Assembly (NCBI RefSeq): GCF_034058155.1
Contig: NZ_CP139148.1
Coordinates: 806,001-870,000 of the forward strand
DNA from: Flavobacterium sp. KACC 22761
Lineage (GTDB): Bacteria > Bacteroidota > Bacteroidia > Flavobacteriales > Flavobacteriaceae
Length of the DNA stretch: 64,000 bases
Reading direction: 5' to 3'
Position numbers and translations under genes: made by a program. Below the pieces are notes generated by a model. That model was given only the letters and a program-made list of their open reading frames with translations. It was not told where the DNA came from and ran no database searches. Positions 23,776-32,188 of this stretch are shown one piece after another. Position 1 is the stretch's first letter. Every line of letters begins with the position of its first letter.

Positions 23776-25971
23776 TTAATTCGCAACTTCGCTGATAAAC
23801 TTAATACGCATTAAACGCAATTCATCAATATCGTAATCGCCATCGAATTCTTTTAAGGCATCTTCAATTTTATCTGATTCTGATTCCATGAAGTAATCGT
23901 GAATTTCTTCCTGCTGGTCATCATCTAACATATCGTCAAGCCAATATTTGATATTCAGCTTTGTTCCGGAATACACAATTTGTTCCATTTCTTTGATCAA
24001 AGCATCCATCGAAAGTCCTTTTGCAGAAGCAATATCACTTAAAGGCAGTTTTCTGTCAATATTTTGAATAATATAAAGTTTATTTGCTGAGTTGACACCT
24101 GTAGATTTTACAACCAAATCGTCTGGGCGAATAATATCATTATCTTCGACATAACGACTAATTAAAGCCACAAACTCACTTCCGTATTTTTTTGCTTTTC
24201 CTTCACCAACACCGTGAATATTATATAATTCCTGTATAGTTATCGGATATTTTAAAGCCATATCTTCAAGAGAAGGATCCTGGAAAACTACAAATGGAGG
24301 CACTCCCAGTTTTTTGGCTACTTTTTTGCGAAGTTCACGAAGCATTCCGGTTAAAACTTCATCTGCGGTACCAGAAGATTTGCCTCCAGTAACAATTGTT
24401 TCATCATCTGCCTCTGTGTATTCATGATCTTCAGACATCATAAACGAAACTGGATTTTTGATAAAATCCAAACCTTCTTTCGTAATTTTTATAACGCCGT
24501 AAGTCTCAATATCTTTTGACAAATAACCTGAAACTAAAACTTGTCGCAATAATGCCATCCAGTATTTTTCATCATGATCTGAACCCGATCCGAAGAAAGA
24601 CTGTGTATCTGTTTTGTGTGCTTTGATTACAGCATTTACGCGCCCGATCAAAGTAAACACAATTTCTTTTGATTTGTAAATATGTTTGGTGTCGCGGACA
24701 ATTTCAAGCAATTTGACCACTTGATCTTTGGCTTCGACTTTATGTTTCGGATTTCGAACATTGTCATCCATATCCGCACCTTCGCCTGTTTCGCTGTCAA
24801 ATTCTTCTCCGAAATAATGAAGAAGAAACTTTCTACGCGACATCGAAGTTTCGGCGTAAGCCACAACTTCCTGCAAAAGCGCAAAACCAATTTCCTGTTC
24901 CGCAACTGGTTTTCCAGACATGAATTTTTCCAGCTTTTCTACATCTTTATAAGAGTAATAAGCAAGACAATGCCCTTCTCCACCATCACGTCCGGCACGT
25001 CCGGTTTCTTGATAATAACTTTCTAGCGATTTTGGAATATCGTGGTGAATTACAAAACGAACATCTGGCTTATCGATTCCCATTCCGAAGGCGATTGTTG
25101 CTACAACAACATCCACATCTTCCATCAAAAACATATCTTGATGTTTGGCTCGTGTTTTTGCATCTAAACCTGCGTGATAAGGAACAGCACTGATTCCGTT
25201 TACTTGTAAAACTTCGGCAATCGATTCAACTTTTTTACGGCTTAAGCAGTAAATAATTCCAGATTTGCCTTTATGTTGTTTGATAAATCGAATAATATCC
25301 GACTCAATATTTTTCGTTTTTGTGCGAACTTCATAAAATAAGTTCGGTCTGTTGAATGATGCTTTAAAAGTATTTGCATCAGACATATCAAGGTTTTTCA
25401 GAATATCTTCCTGAACTTTTGGGGTTGCAGTTGCGGTAAGTCCAATAATTGGCACTTTTCCTAATTGCTTAATTATACTTCTAAGATTCCTGTACTCTGG
25501 CCTAAAATCATGTCCCCATTCTGAGATACAGTGCGCTTCGTCAATCGCAACAAAAGAAATTGGCACACTTTGCAAAAAGGCAACATACTCTTCTTTTGTC
25601 AACGATTCTGGGGCTACATATAAAAGCTTGGTCAAACCGGAGCTTATATCTTTTTTAACCTGGGCAATTTCAGTTTTAGTAAGCGAGGAATTTAAAACGT
25701 GGGCAATTCCGTTTTCTGAAGAAAGGCTTCGAATCGCATCAACCTGATTTTTCATCAAAGCAATTAAGGGTGAAACAACAATTGCCGTTCCGTCCTGAAT
25801 TAAAGCGGGTAATTGATAACAAAGAGACTTTCCACCGCCCGTAGGCATAATTACAAAAGTATTCTTCTTACCTAAAATACTCGTAATGACTTGCTCCTGC
25901 AAGCCCTTAAATTGGCTAAAGCCGAAATACTTCTTTAATTCCTTGTGTATTTCAATTTCGTTTGAATTCAT
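23776..25971 (-). CDS. recQ: ATP-dependent DNA helicase RecQ
   Basis: This 731-residue superfamily 2 3'-5' helicase acts in recombination and fork repair. Motifs in order are the Q-motif region FGFSQFKGLQEQVI, Walker A MPTGGGKSLCYQLP (about residues 41-54), DEAH in IDEAHCISEWGHDFRPEY (about 141-158), TATATPKV, YYQETGRAGRDG and a C-terminal HRDC domain (LRELRKKVAKKLGVPPFVVF). The RecQ zinc subdomain appears as AETSMSRRKFLLHYFGEEFD at about residue 375, where E. coli has CRR, followed by an acidic segment instead of the second cysteine cluster. All four zinc cysteines are therefore missing. The winged-helix region follows. An extra acidic tail of about 100 residues closes the protein. Confidence 0.95.
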   Translation of the reverse strand: MNSNEIEIHKELKKYFGFSQFKGLQEQVITSILGKKNTFVIMPTGGGKSLCYQLPALIQDGTAIVVSPLIALMKNQVDAIRSLSSENGIAHVLNSSLTKTEIAQVKKDISSGLTKLLYVAPESLTKEEYVAFLQSVPISFVAIDEAHCISEWGHDFRPEYRNLRSIIKQLGKVPIIGLTATATPKVQEDILKNLDMSDANTFKASFNRPNLFYEVRTKTKNIESDIIRFIKQHKGKSGIIYCLSRKKVESIAEVLQVNGISAVPYHAGLDAKTRAKHQDMFLMEDVDVVVATIAFGMGIDKPDVRFVIHHDIPKSLESYYQETGRAGRDGGEGHCLAYYSYKDVEKLEKFMSGKPVAEQEIGFALLQEVVAYAETSMSRRKFLLHYFGEEFDSETGEGADMDDNVRNPKHKVEAKDQVVKLLEIVRDTKHIYKSKEIVFTLIGRVNAVIKAHKTDTQSFFGSGSDHDEKYWMALLRQVLVSGYLSKDIETYGVIKITKEGLDFIKNPVSFMMSEDHEYTEADDETIVTGGKSSGTADEVLTGMLRELRKKVAKKLGVPPFVVFQDPSLEDMALKYPITIQELYNIHGVGEGKAKKYGSEFVALISRYVEDNDIIRPDDLVVKSTGVNSANKLYIIQNIDRKLPLSDIASAKGLSMDALIKEMEQIVYSGTKLNIKYWLDDMLDDDQQEEIHDYFMESESDKIEDALKEFDGDYDIDELRLMRIKFISEVAN

Positions 25972-25997
25972 TCTTTATTTTAATGGATATTTTTGTA

Positions 25998-26005
25998 TAA
26001 ATTTG
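25998..26005 (+). promoter_or_regulatory. -7 element of the kdsD-tatC operon
   Basis: TAAATTTG fully matches TAnnTTTG and lies 54 nt before the inferred TTG start of kdsD, between the divergent recQ and kdsD genes. It argues against any kdsD start upstream of about 26,012. Confidence 0.5.
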
Positions 26006-26059
26006 CAACACATAAAGATACAACTTTCTTTTATACATACAAATTTTAAATATTCTGTT

Positions 26060-27025
26060 TTGATCTCAAAAGAAAATATATTGGCGATTGCCAAAAAAAC
26101 AATACTATCTGAAAGTGAGGCAATTACAAAATTAATTGATTTTCTTGATGAAAATTTCTACGAAGCCGTTCAGCGTATTTACGAATGCAAAGGCCGTTTG
26201 ATCGTTACAGGAATCGGAAAAAGCGCCATTATTGCGCAAAAAATGGTTGCTACTTTTAACTCTACCGGAACTCCATCGATGTTTTTGCATGCTTCAGAAG
26301 CCATTCACGGCGATTTGGGAATGATTCAAAATGACGACATAATAATCTGTATTTCAAAAAGCGGGAACAGTCCTGAAATTAAGGTCTTAGTTCCGTTATT
26401 AAAACGATTTGGAAATACCTTAATTGCAATAACAGGAAACATCACTTCATTTCTGGCAAAAGGCTCTGATTTTGTTCTCAACACAACTGTTGAAATTGAA
26501 GCTTGCCCAATAAATCTTGCACCAACTAACAGTACAACAGCACAGCTTGTCATGGGCGATGCACTTGCAGTTTGTTTAATGGAAATGCGTGATTTTAAAC
26601 CCGAAGATTTTGCAATTTATCATCCAGGTGGTGCTTTAGGCAAAAAATTGTTGCTTCGAGTTAAAGATATGATTGAGCACTCGTTGAAGCCTCAAGTTAC
26701 TCCGGAAACATCTGTTAAAAAGGTAATTTTTGAAATTTCAGAAAAAAGATTAGGTGTAACAGCTGTTATAGAAGACAACAAAATTATCGGAATTATTACT
26801 GACGGAGACATCCGAAGAATGCTAAATGACGTAGATACTATTGCTAACTTAACTGCAAAAGACATTATGTCAAAAAACCCAAAATTAGTTTCGTCAGAAA
26901 CTATGGCTGTCGATGCTTTGAACATTTTAGAAGACTTTTCGATTACGCAATTGATCGTTGCAGATAACGGAGAATATAAAGGAGTTTTACATTTACATGA
27001 CATTTTAAAAGAAGGAATCGTATAA
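26060..27025 (+). CDS. kdsD: D-arabinose-5-phosphate isomerase (KpsF/GutQ family)
   Basis: This SIS-domain isomerase makes arabinose-5-phosphate from ribulose-5-phosphate, the first step to Kdo. A SIS domain (VTGIGKSAIIAQKMVATFNS, then HASEAIHGDLGM and SKSGNSPEIK) is followed by two CBS domains (MIEHSLKPQV and DIMSKNPKLV). The frame is open back to 25886, but that region is antisense to recQ and does not look coding. The homologous start falls at LISKENILAIAKK, where a TTG at 26060 is the available start codon, giving 321 residues, the family length. The stop overlaps the tatC ATG (TAATG). Confidence 0.93.
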   Translation: MISKENILAIAKKTILSESEAITKLIDFLDENFYEAVQRIYECKGRLIVTGIGKSAIIAQKMVATFNSTGTPSMFLHASEAIHGDLGMIQNDDIIICISKSGNSPEIKVLVPLLKRFGNTLIAITGNITSFLAKGSDFVLNTTVEIEACPINLAPTNSTTAQLVMGDALAVCLMEMRDFKPEDFAIYHPGGALGKKLLLRVKDMIEHSLKPQVTPETSVKKVIFEISEKRLGVTAVIEDNKIIGIITDGDIRRMLNDVDTIANLTAKDIMSKNPKLVSSETMAVDALNILEDFSITQLIVADNGEYKGVLHLHDILKEGIV

Positions 27026-27840
27026 TGGCAAAGAAAAATCTTGGCGAAATGTCATTTTTGGATCATCTTGAAGAACTAAGATGGTTATTGGTTAGAAGTA
27101 CACTTGCAACATGTATTATGGCATTTGTTACTTATTTTATTAGTGATTATTTATTTGATCAAATTATTTTAGGTCCAATTCGGCCAACATTCTTTACGTA
27201 TGTTTGGTTTTGTGACTTATCGCATTCATTAGGATTTGCAGACAGCATTTGTATTACAGAGCTGAATTTCATTATTCAGAATACCGAAATGGAAGGGCAA
27301 GTAAATATCTTTGTATGGATGTGTCTTTTGGCAGGATTCATATTAAGTTTCCCTTATATTTTATGGGAAATCTGGAAATTTATCAGCCCTGCACTTTATG
27401 AGAAAGAAAGAAAAAATGCGAAATTATTCATATTCGTTTCATCATTGCTTTTCTTTTTAGGAGTATTGTTTGGCTATTTTGTAGTAATACCTATGTCAGT
27501 GAATTTCGTAGCCACTTTCTCAGTGAGTGATATTGTAAAAAATCAATTTACCTTGGAATCTTATATGGGAATGGTCAAAACGAGTATTCTCGGAAGTGCC
27601 ATCTTTTTTGAATTGCCAATCGCTATTTATTTCTTAACCAAATTAGGATTAGTAACTCCTACTTTCTTAAGAAAATATTGGAAATATGCTGTAGTAATCA
27701 TTTTGATTATCGCCGCAATCGTAACACCACCGGATGTTGTAAGCCAAACCATTGTGGCAATTCCGATGTTGCTTATCTACGAAGTAAGTATTCTTATTTC
27801 AAAAATTGTTTATCGAAATAAATTAAAAGAAAATGTCTGA
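27025..27840 (+). CDS. tatC: Sec-independent protein translocase TatC
   Basis: This 271-residue polytopic inner-membrane protein is the signal-peptide receptor of the twin-arginine pathway. The N-terminal MSFLDHLEELRWLLVRS motif is characteristic, and about six membrane helices follow, with FILSFPYILWEIWKFISPAL and the closing AAIVTPPDVVSQTIVAIPML. An insertion of about 40 residues between helices 1 and 2 (FADSICITELNFIIQNTEME) is common in Bacteroidota. TatA/B are not in the window. It overlaps kdsD by one nt and the next gene by eight. Confidence 0.96.
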   Translation: MAKKNLGEMSFLDHLEELRWLLVRSTLATCIMAFVTYFISDYLFDQIILGPIRPTFFTYVWFCDLSHSLGFADSICITELNFIIQNTEMEGQVNIFVWMCLLAGFILSFPYILWEIWKFISPALYEKERKNAKLFIFVSSLLFFLGVLFGYFVVIPMSVNFVATFSVSDIVKNQFTLESYMGMVKTSILGSAIFFELPIAIYFLTKLGLVTPTFLRKYWKYAVVIILIIAAIVTPPDVVSQTIVAIPMLLIYEVSILISKIVYRNKLKENV

Positions 27841-28183
27841 TATAGTTCAAGAATTTAACGACTATCGTTCTAAAATGAACGAAAAATTACTAGCTGACAA
27901 TAACAAAATTGTGAAGCGAATTTTCAACCTTGACACCAATGCGTATGCAGAAGGCGCTCTTGATGTAAAAACAAAAGAACTTTTAGGCTTAGTTGCTTCA
28001 ACAGTTTTACGTTGTGACGACTGTGTAAAATACCATTTAGAAACAAGCTATAAAGAAGGTGTTTCTAAAGAAGAAATGATGGAAGCAATGGGAATCGCAA
28101 CTCTTGTTGGCGGAACAATCGTTATTCCTCATTTAAGAAGAGCTTACGAATTCTGGGAAGCGCTTGAAGAGAGTGGCAAATAA
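27833..28183 (+). CDS. Carboxymuconolactone decarboxylase / AhpD-like protein
   Basis: This 116-residue helical protein of the CMD family carries the redox motif RCDDCVKYHLET (CxxCxxxH), the AhpD-type peroxidase signature, rather than a true decarboxylase site. It probably acts in cytoplasmic peroxide or disulphide reduction. It starts 8 nt inside tatC, which indicates translational coupling in the kdsD operon. Confidence 0.88.
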   Translation: MSDIVQEFNDYRSKMNEKLLADNNKIVKRIFNLDTNAYAEGALDVKTKELLGLVASTVLRCDDCVKYHLETSYKEGVSKEEMMEAMGIATLVGGTIVIPHLRRAYEFWEALEESGK

Positions 28184-28245
28184 TTAGATAATGTGCCGAT
28201 TTGATAATTAGATAATTTCTCTTGAAATGTGCTAATTATTTAATT
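28182..28245. repeat. AT-rich dispersed repeat, AATTAGATAATGTGCCGATT type
   Basis: The words AATTAGATAATGTGCC, GATAATTAGATAATTTCT and AATGTGCTAATTATTT are the inverted equivalents of the stretch at 4565-4609. This suggests the same element in two orientations. Confidence 0.5.
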
Positions 28246-28369
28246 TTGAAGTACAAATTCTAAATTTTGAAAACGCAATAATTTGTTAATTGATTTACCC
28301 GATTGATTATTTTACATTTATTTTGCCTTTTCAAATCAATTATAAAATTGAATTTCAGATAGTTTTTTC

Positions 28370-28406
28370 AATTATCTAATTTTCTAATTATCTAATTTTC
28401 TAATTA
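28370..28406. repeat. 16-bp tandem repeat (AATTATCTAATTTTCT) before lptB
   Basis: Two perfect copies of AATTATCTAATTTTCT (28370-28385, 28386-28401) plus a partial third end six nt before the lptB start. They would lie in the 5' leader if lptB is transcribed separately. Confidence 0.7.
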
Positions 28407-28411
28407 AAAAA

Positions 28412-29152
28412 ATGAAGCTAAGAGCCGATAATTTAATCAAAACCTACAAAGGACGAAGTGTTGTAAAAGGAATTTCTGTTGAGGTAAATCAAGGAGAAAT
28501 TGTGGGACTTTTGGGTCCGAATGGTGCTGGAAAAACCACTTCTTTCTATATGATTGTTGGATTGGTAAAACCAAATCAGGGAAATATTTATCTTGATGAT
28601 TTGAATATTACCGATTATCCGATGTACAAACGTGCACAGCAAGGAATTGGTTATTTGGCACAAGAAGCTTCGGTTTTTAGAAAATTAAGTATTGAAGACA
28701 ACATTCTGAGCGTTTTGCAATTGACAAAACTTTCTAAAGAAGCACAAATTGCAAAAATGGAAAGTTTGATTGAAGAATTCAGCTTAGAACATATTCGTAC
28801 TAACCGAGGTGATTTACTTTCCGGAGGAGAGCGCCGTCGAACTGAAATCGCTCGTGCATTGGCAACCGACCCAAAATTTATTTTATTGGATGAGCCTTTT
28901 GCCGGAGTTGACCCTGTTGCGGTTGAAGATATCCAAAGAATTGTGGCGCAATTAAAAAACAAAAACATCGGAATCTTGATTACCGATCACAACGTTCAGG
29001 AAACCTTGGCAATTACCGATAAAACATACCTAATGTTTGAAGGAGGAATCCTGAAAGCCGGAGTTCCAGAAGAATTAGTCGAAGATGAAATGGTTCGCCG
29101 TGTGTATCTCGGACAAAACTTCGAACTTCGTAAAAAGAAACTTGAGTTTTAA
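28412..29152 (+). CDS. lptB: LPS export ABC transporter ATP-binding protein LptB
   Basis: This 246-residue ATPase powers LptFG-driven lipopolysaccharide extraction from the inner membrane. It has Walker A GPNGAGKTTSFYMIVG (about residues 35-50), signature LLSGGERRRTEIARAL, Walker B FILLDEPFAGVDP and the switch histidine in ITDHNVQETL, all in the LptB-specific form. LptF, LptG and LptC are not adjacent. The neighbouring kdsD (Kdo synthesis) fits an LPS theme. A 228-nt gap with repeats separates it from the AhpD-like gene. Confidence 0.96.
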   Translation: MKLRADNLIKTYKGRSVVKGISVEVNQGEIVGLLGPNGAGKTTSFYMIVGLVKPNQGNIYLDDLNITDYPMYKRAQQGIGYLAQEASVFRKLSIEDNILSVLQLTKLSKEAQIAKMESLIEEFSLEHIRTNRGDLLSGGERRRTEIARALATDPKFILLDEPFAGVDPVAVEDIQRIVAQLKNKNIGILITDHNVQETLAITDKTYLMFEGGILKAGVPEELVEDEMVRRVYLGQNFELRKKKLEF

Positions 29153-29161
29153 AAAAGTATT

Positions 29162-29240
29162 CAGTCGCAGTTTTCAGTCTCAGAAAATACTGAAAACTGC
29201 AACTAAAAATTCTTTATAAAAATACTGAAAACTGCGACTG
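29162..29240. repeat. Three-copy inverted/direct repeat CAGTCGCAGTTTTCAGT
   Basis: CAGTCGCAGTTTTCAGT (29162-29178) has a perfect inverted partner ACTGAAAACTGCGACTG (29224-29240). A third near copy ACTGAAAACTGCAACT lies between them (29189-29204). The outer pair could fold into a 17-bp stem between the converging lptB and GH25 genes. Confidence 0.75.
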
Positions 29241-29251
29241 TGACTGCAAAC

Positions 29252-30106
29252 TTATTCCACGGCAATAAACTGCAACTGTTCTAAGTCGCCATTGTAAATA
29301 TTAACATCAACTCGATGTTTAATTCCAGGCAAAGAAGCTTTTTCTGTAAACTGCCAAAACAGCCAATCATCTTCAATTTTTTCTCTGTAGAAATTGTAAT
29401 TGGCAATCCAGAATAAATATTCGCTAAATTCTTCTTTTAGAAAATCTGTATAATATCTTTCCCCAGAATAAATAATTGGGCGAACCTGATAATGTTTTTC
29501 GACTTTCGTCAGCCAACGTTTCAAACCTTTTTTCAAACTGTCTAAAGGCTGATTTTTTGGCAATTTTTCAATATCCAAAACCGGCGGAAGATCGCCTTTC
29601 TGCAGTTTTACAGTTTTAATAAAAAGATTCGCCTGTTCAATTGAATTTTCATTTGGACGATAATAATGATAAGCGCCACGCATGATTTTATTTTCTTTTG
29701 CTCCTTCCCAATTTCTTTTAAATTGTCTGTCTACATAATCATTTCCGGCAGTTGCTCGAATGAAAACAAATTGCACTGGGTATTTTTCATCCAAAATTTC
29801 AACTTCTTCCCAATCTACTTTTCCTTGAAATTCAGACACATCAAATCCGACAACTTTTCCTTTGTGATTTTCGAGAACTCTAATATTTCGAACATCAGAA
29901 AGGTGCTTGTCTACCTCATTTTCATCTAAAACCTTACCTGATCTGAATCCGAGATAATAAGCTAATCCGGCTCGATAATGGTAAATTGTGCCAATGAAAA
30001 GCACTGCTAAAAAAGCAAACACGATAAAACGGATTAACTTACTGAAAAAAGATCTTCCAGCCGGTTTTCTTGCATAGGTTTTACGATAAGTTGTTTTTCT
30101 TGCCAT
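29252..30106 (-). CDS. Glycoside hydrolase family 25 lysozyme-like protein, membrane-anchored
   Basis: This 284-residue protein has a basic N-terminus (MARKTTYRKTYARKPAGR), one membrane segment (about residues 25-45) and a GH25 muramidase domain from about residue 84. The barrel motifs are VVGFDVSEFQGKVDWEEV, FVFIRATAGNDYVD, GAYHYYRPN, PVLDIEKLPKN with the DxE catalytic pair, PIIYSGERYY and FWIANYNF. GH25 enzymes cut the MurNAc-GlcNAc bond. The usual Glu of the ATEG segment is Ala here, but the catalytic pair is kept. Its role would be cell-wall turnover from the inner-membrane side. It is 10 nt after pssA. Confidence 0.88.
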   Translation of the reverse strand: MARKTTYRKTYARKPAGRSFFSKLIRFIVFAFLAVLFIGTIYHYRAGLAYYLGFRSGKVLDENEVDKHLSDVRNIRVLENHKGKVVGFDVSEFQGKVDWEEVEILDEKYPVQFVFIRATAGNDYVDRQFKRNWEGAKENKIMRGAYHYYRPNENSIEQANLFIKTVKLQKGDLPPVLDIEKLPKNQPLDSLKKGLKRWLTKVEKHYQVRPIIYSGERYYTDFLKEEFSEYLFWIANYNFYREKIEDDWLFWQFTEKASLPGIKHRVDVNIYNGDLEQLQFIAVE

Positions 30107-30116
30107 TCGGATACAA

Positions 30117-30833
30117 CTACTTTTTCAAAAACATATTGTTTATGATTGACAGCAATACATAAAAAGCAATAATAACAGGAATAGCTCCAAATTGAAGCAA
30201 TAAAAGCAAAACAAGGGAAATTGCTAAAAATACAATCTGCAATACATTATCCTTGAAAGTAAATTTTTTAATTTTTAAAGCAAAAAGCGGAATTTCAGCA
30301 TTTAAAATATAAGCGCTACACAAAGTTATTGCTAATAAAATCCACTCATTGGTTAAAATTTCCAGCAATAAAAGTGATGAACCTGCATAAATATCCAGAA
30401 CTACTTTCAAACTAATTATAAAGAGCGCATTTGCAGGCGTTGGCAATCCAATAAATGAATCCGTCTGACGTGTATCAATATTAAAATTGGCCAAACGATA
30501 ACAAGAACCCAAAGTAATGATGAATCCCAAAAGAGGAATAAATTCGTTTGTTCCTAATTGATGGCCGCTATTGGCAAACATCGTGTACATTACGTAACCT
30601 GGCGCAACACCACTGGTAACCATATCTGCCAAAGAATCCAACTGCAGACCAAGCGGACTTGAAACTTTAAATAATCTGGCAAAAAAACCATCAAAAAAAT
30701 CAAAAAAGATTCCTAGACAAACCATATAAAAAGCCATTTCATATTTGGCTTCAGAAATAAAAACAACGGCTACACAGCCACAGAAAAGGTTTATTAAAGT
30801 GATTAAATTAGGAATGTGTTTTTTAATATTCAT
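30117..30833 (-). CDS. pssA: CDP-diacylglycerol--serine O-phosphatidyltransferase
   Basis: This 238-residue integral membrane enzyme makes phosphatidylserine, the precursor of phosphatidylethanolamine. It has the CDP-alcohol phosphotransferase motif DFFDGFFARLF followed by GLQLDSLADMVTSG (DGxxAR...GxxxDxxxD) at about residues 46-75. About seven or eight membrane segments fill the rest. The decarboxylase partner (psd) is not in the window. A GH25 gene follows after 10 nt. Confidence 0.94.
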   Translation of the reverse strand: MNIKKHIPNLITLINLFCGCVAVVFISEAKYEMAFYMVCLGIFFDFFDGFFARLFKVSSPLGLQLDSLADMVTSGVAPGYVMYTMFANSGHQLGTNEFIPLLGFIITLGSCYRLANFNIDTRQTDSFIGLPTPANALFIISLKVVLDIYAGSSLLLLEILTNEWILLAITLCSAYILNAEIPLFALKIKKFTFKDNVLQIVFLAISLVLLLLLQFGAIPVIIAFYVLLSIINNMFLKK

Positions 30834-31081
30834 CTTTGTAAATTTTGATAATGGTAAGGAACAAATTTCGGATAAAATAAAATGACATCGACATGATTTG
30901 TATAAATAATTTTCACAATTTGTTACAAATTACTTATACCCAAAAAAAAACAAGTCCGTTAAAAATAAATTTTAAAATTACAACTTTTCGATATTTATCA
31001 GAAGGACAGAAATTAGCTGAGTAAAATATTCTATTTTTGGAAAAAATTAAAAACAGGCCTCAGTCTGCAAATAAATAGCCG

Positions 31082-32149
31082 TTGAAAAAACTTTTTGCGT
31101 TTTTATTGTTTTGGAGTTTCGCTTCACAGTATGCACAAACCGTTCGAAAATATTCGAATGAGTTTATGAATATTGGTGTTGATGCGGCCGCATTAGGAAT
31201 GTCGAGTGCTGTTGTCGCTTCAACAAACGATGTCAATGCTGTTTACTGGAATCCTGCAGGATTAACACATCTTGAAGATCATCAAATTTCATTAATGCAC
31301 GCGAATTATTTCGCCAATATCGCGCAATACGATTACATTGGTTATGCTAGCCCGATTGACGATCGAAGCGCTTGGGGAATTTCGATGATTCGTTTTGGTG
31401 TTGATGATATTATGGACACGACTCAATTAATCGACAACCAAGGAAATATCGATTATAACCGAATCAACTTATTTTCGACTGCTGATTATGGTTTCACATT
31501 TTCTTATGCAAGAAAACTTCCTGTTGAAGGTTTTCAATATGGCGTAAATGCAAAAGTGATTCGAAGAATTATTGGGAAATTTGCCAATTCCTGGGGTTTT
31601 GGTTTTGATTTCGGCTTGCAATTTGAGCGAAATGACTGGAAATTCGGATTGATGCTTCGCGACATTACGACTACTTATAATATCTGGAATATTGATGAGG
31701 AAGAATATGCAAAAATCGCCAATGCAATTCCCGGAGAAAACAACGAATTACCCGAAAGTACTGAAATTACCTTGCCAAAAGCACAATTAGGAGTTTCACG
31801 AAGATTTGATTTTCACAATGATTACAGCCTTATGACTGCTGTAAATTTGAATATGCGATTTGAGCAAACAAATGATATTATTTCTTCAAAAGCCGTAAGT
31901 ATTGATCCCGCTATTGGTTTTGAATTTGGCTATACCGATCTTGTATTTTTAAGAGCAGGAGCAGGAAACTTCCAGAATGTAATGCAATTGGACAATACCG
32001 AAAAAGTAAATTTTCAACCCAATATTGGCCTTGGCTTTAAATACAAAGGCATTCAGGTCGATTATGCTTTGACCGATTTAGGAAATCAAAGCGCAGCATT
32101 GTATTCGAATATTTTTTCCTTAAAAGTAGATTTAGGTATCTTTAGATGA
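31082..32149 (+). CDS. PorV/PorQ-family outer-membrane protein (PorV2-like), TTG start
   Basis: This 355-residue beta-barrel protein belongs to the PorV/FadL-like group linked to type IX secretion. It has a signal peptide ending SQYAQ, then KYSNEFMNIGVDAAALGMS and the conserved NDVNAVYWNPAGLTHLEDHQ (about residues 50-69). The C-terminus ends in a barrel strand. It is similar to proteins annotated as type IX sorting protein PorV2, a paralogue of the surface-protein shuttle PorV. The start is TTG at 31082: an in-frame TAG two codons upstream rules out any earlier start, and no later ATG leaves the signal peptide intact. Confidence 0.85.
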   Translation: MKKLFAFLLFWSFASQYAQTVRKYSNEFMNIGVDAAALGMSSAVVASTNDVNAVYWNPAGLTHLEDHQISLMHANYFANIAQYDYIGYASPIDDRSAWGISMIRFGVDDIMDTTQLIDNQGNIDYNRINLFSTADYGFTFSYARKLPVEGFQYGVNAKVIRRIIGKFANSWGFGFDFGLQFERNDWKFGLMLRDITTTYNIWNIDEEEYAKIANAIPGENNELPESTEITLPKAQLGVSRRFDFHNDYSLMTAVNLNMRFEQTNDIISSKAVSIDPAIGFEFGYTDLVFLRAGAGNFQNVMQLDNTEKVNFQPNIGLGFKYKGIQVDYALTDLGNQSAALYSNIFSLKVDLGIFR

Positions 32150-32188
32150 TTTTTGCAACTCAATAAAACTTCTTAAAAATTTTAAATT

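Noticed and set aside
25886..26059. N-terminal extension of kdsD antisense to recQ
   Set aside because: The extension is antisense to recQ, contains no family-like sequence and precedes the promoter box at 25998-26005.
28370..28406. CRISPR-like array
   Set aside because: There are only two and a fraction 16-bp units, without unique spacers, and no cas genes occur in the window.
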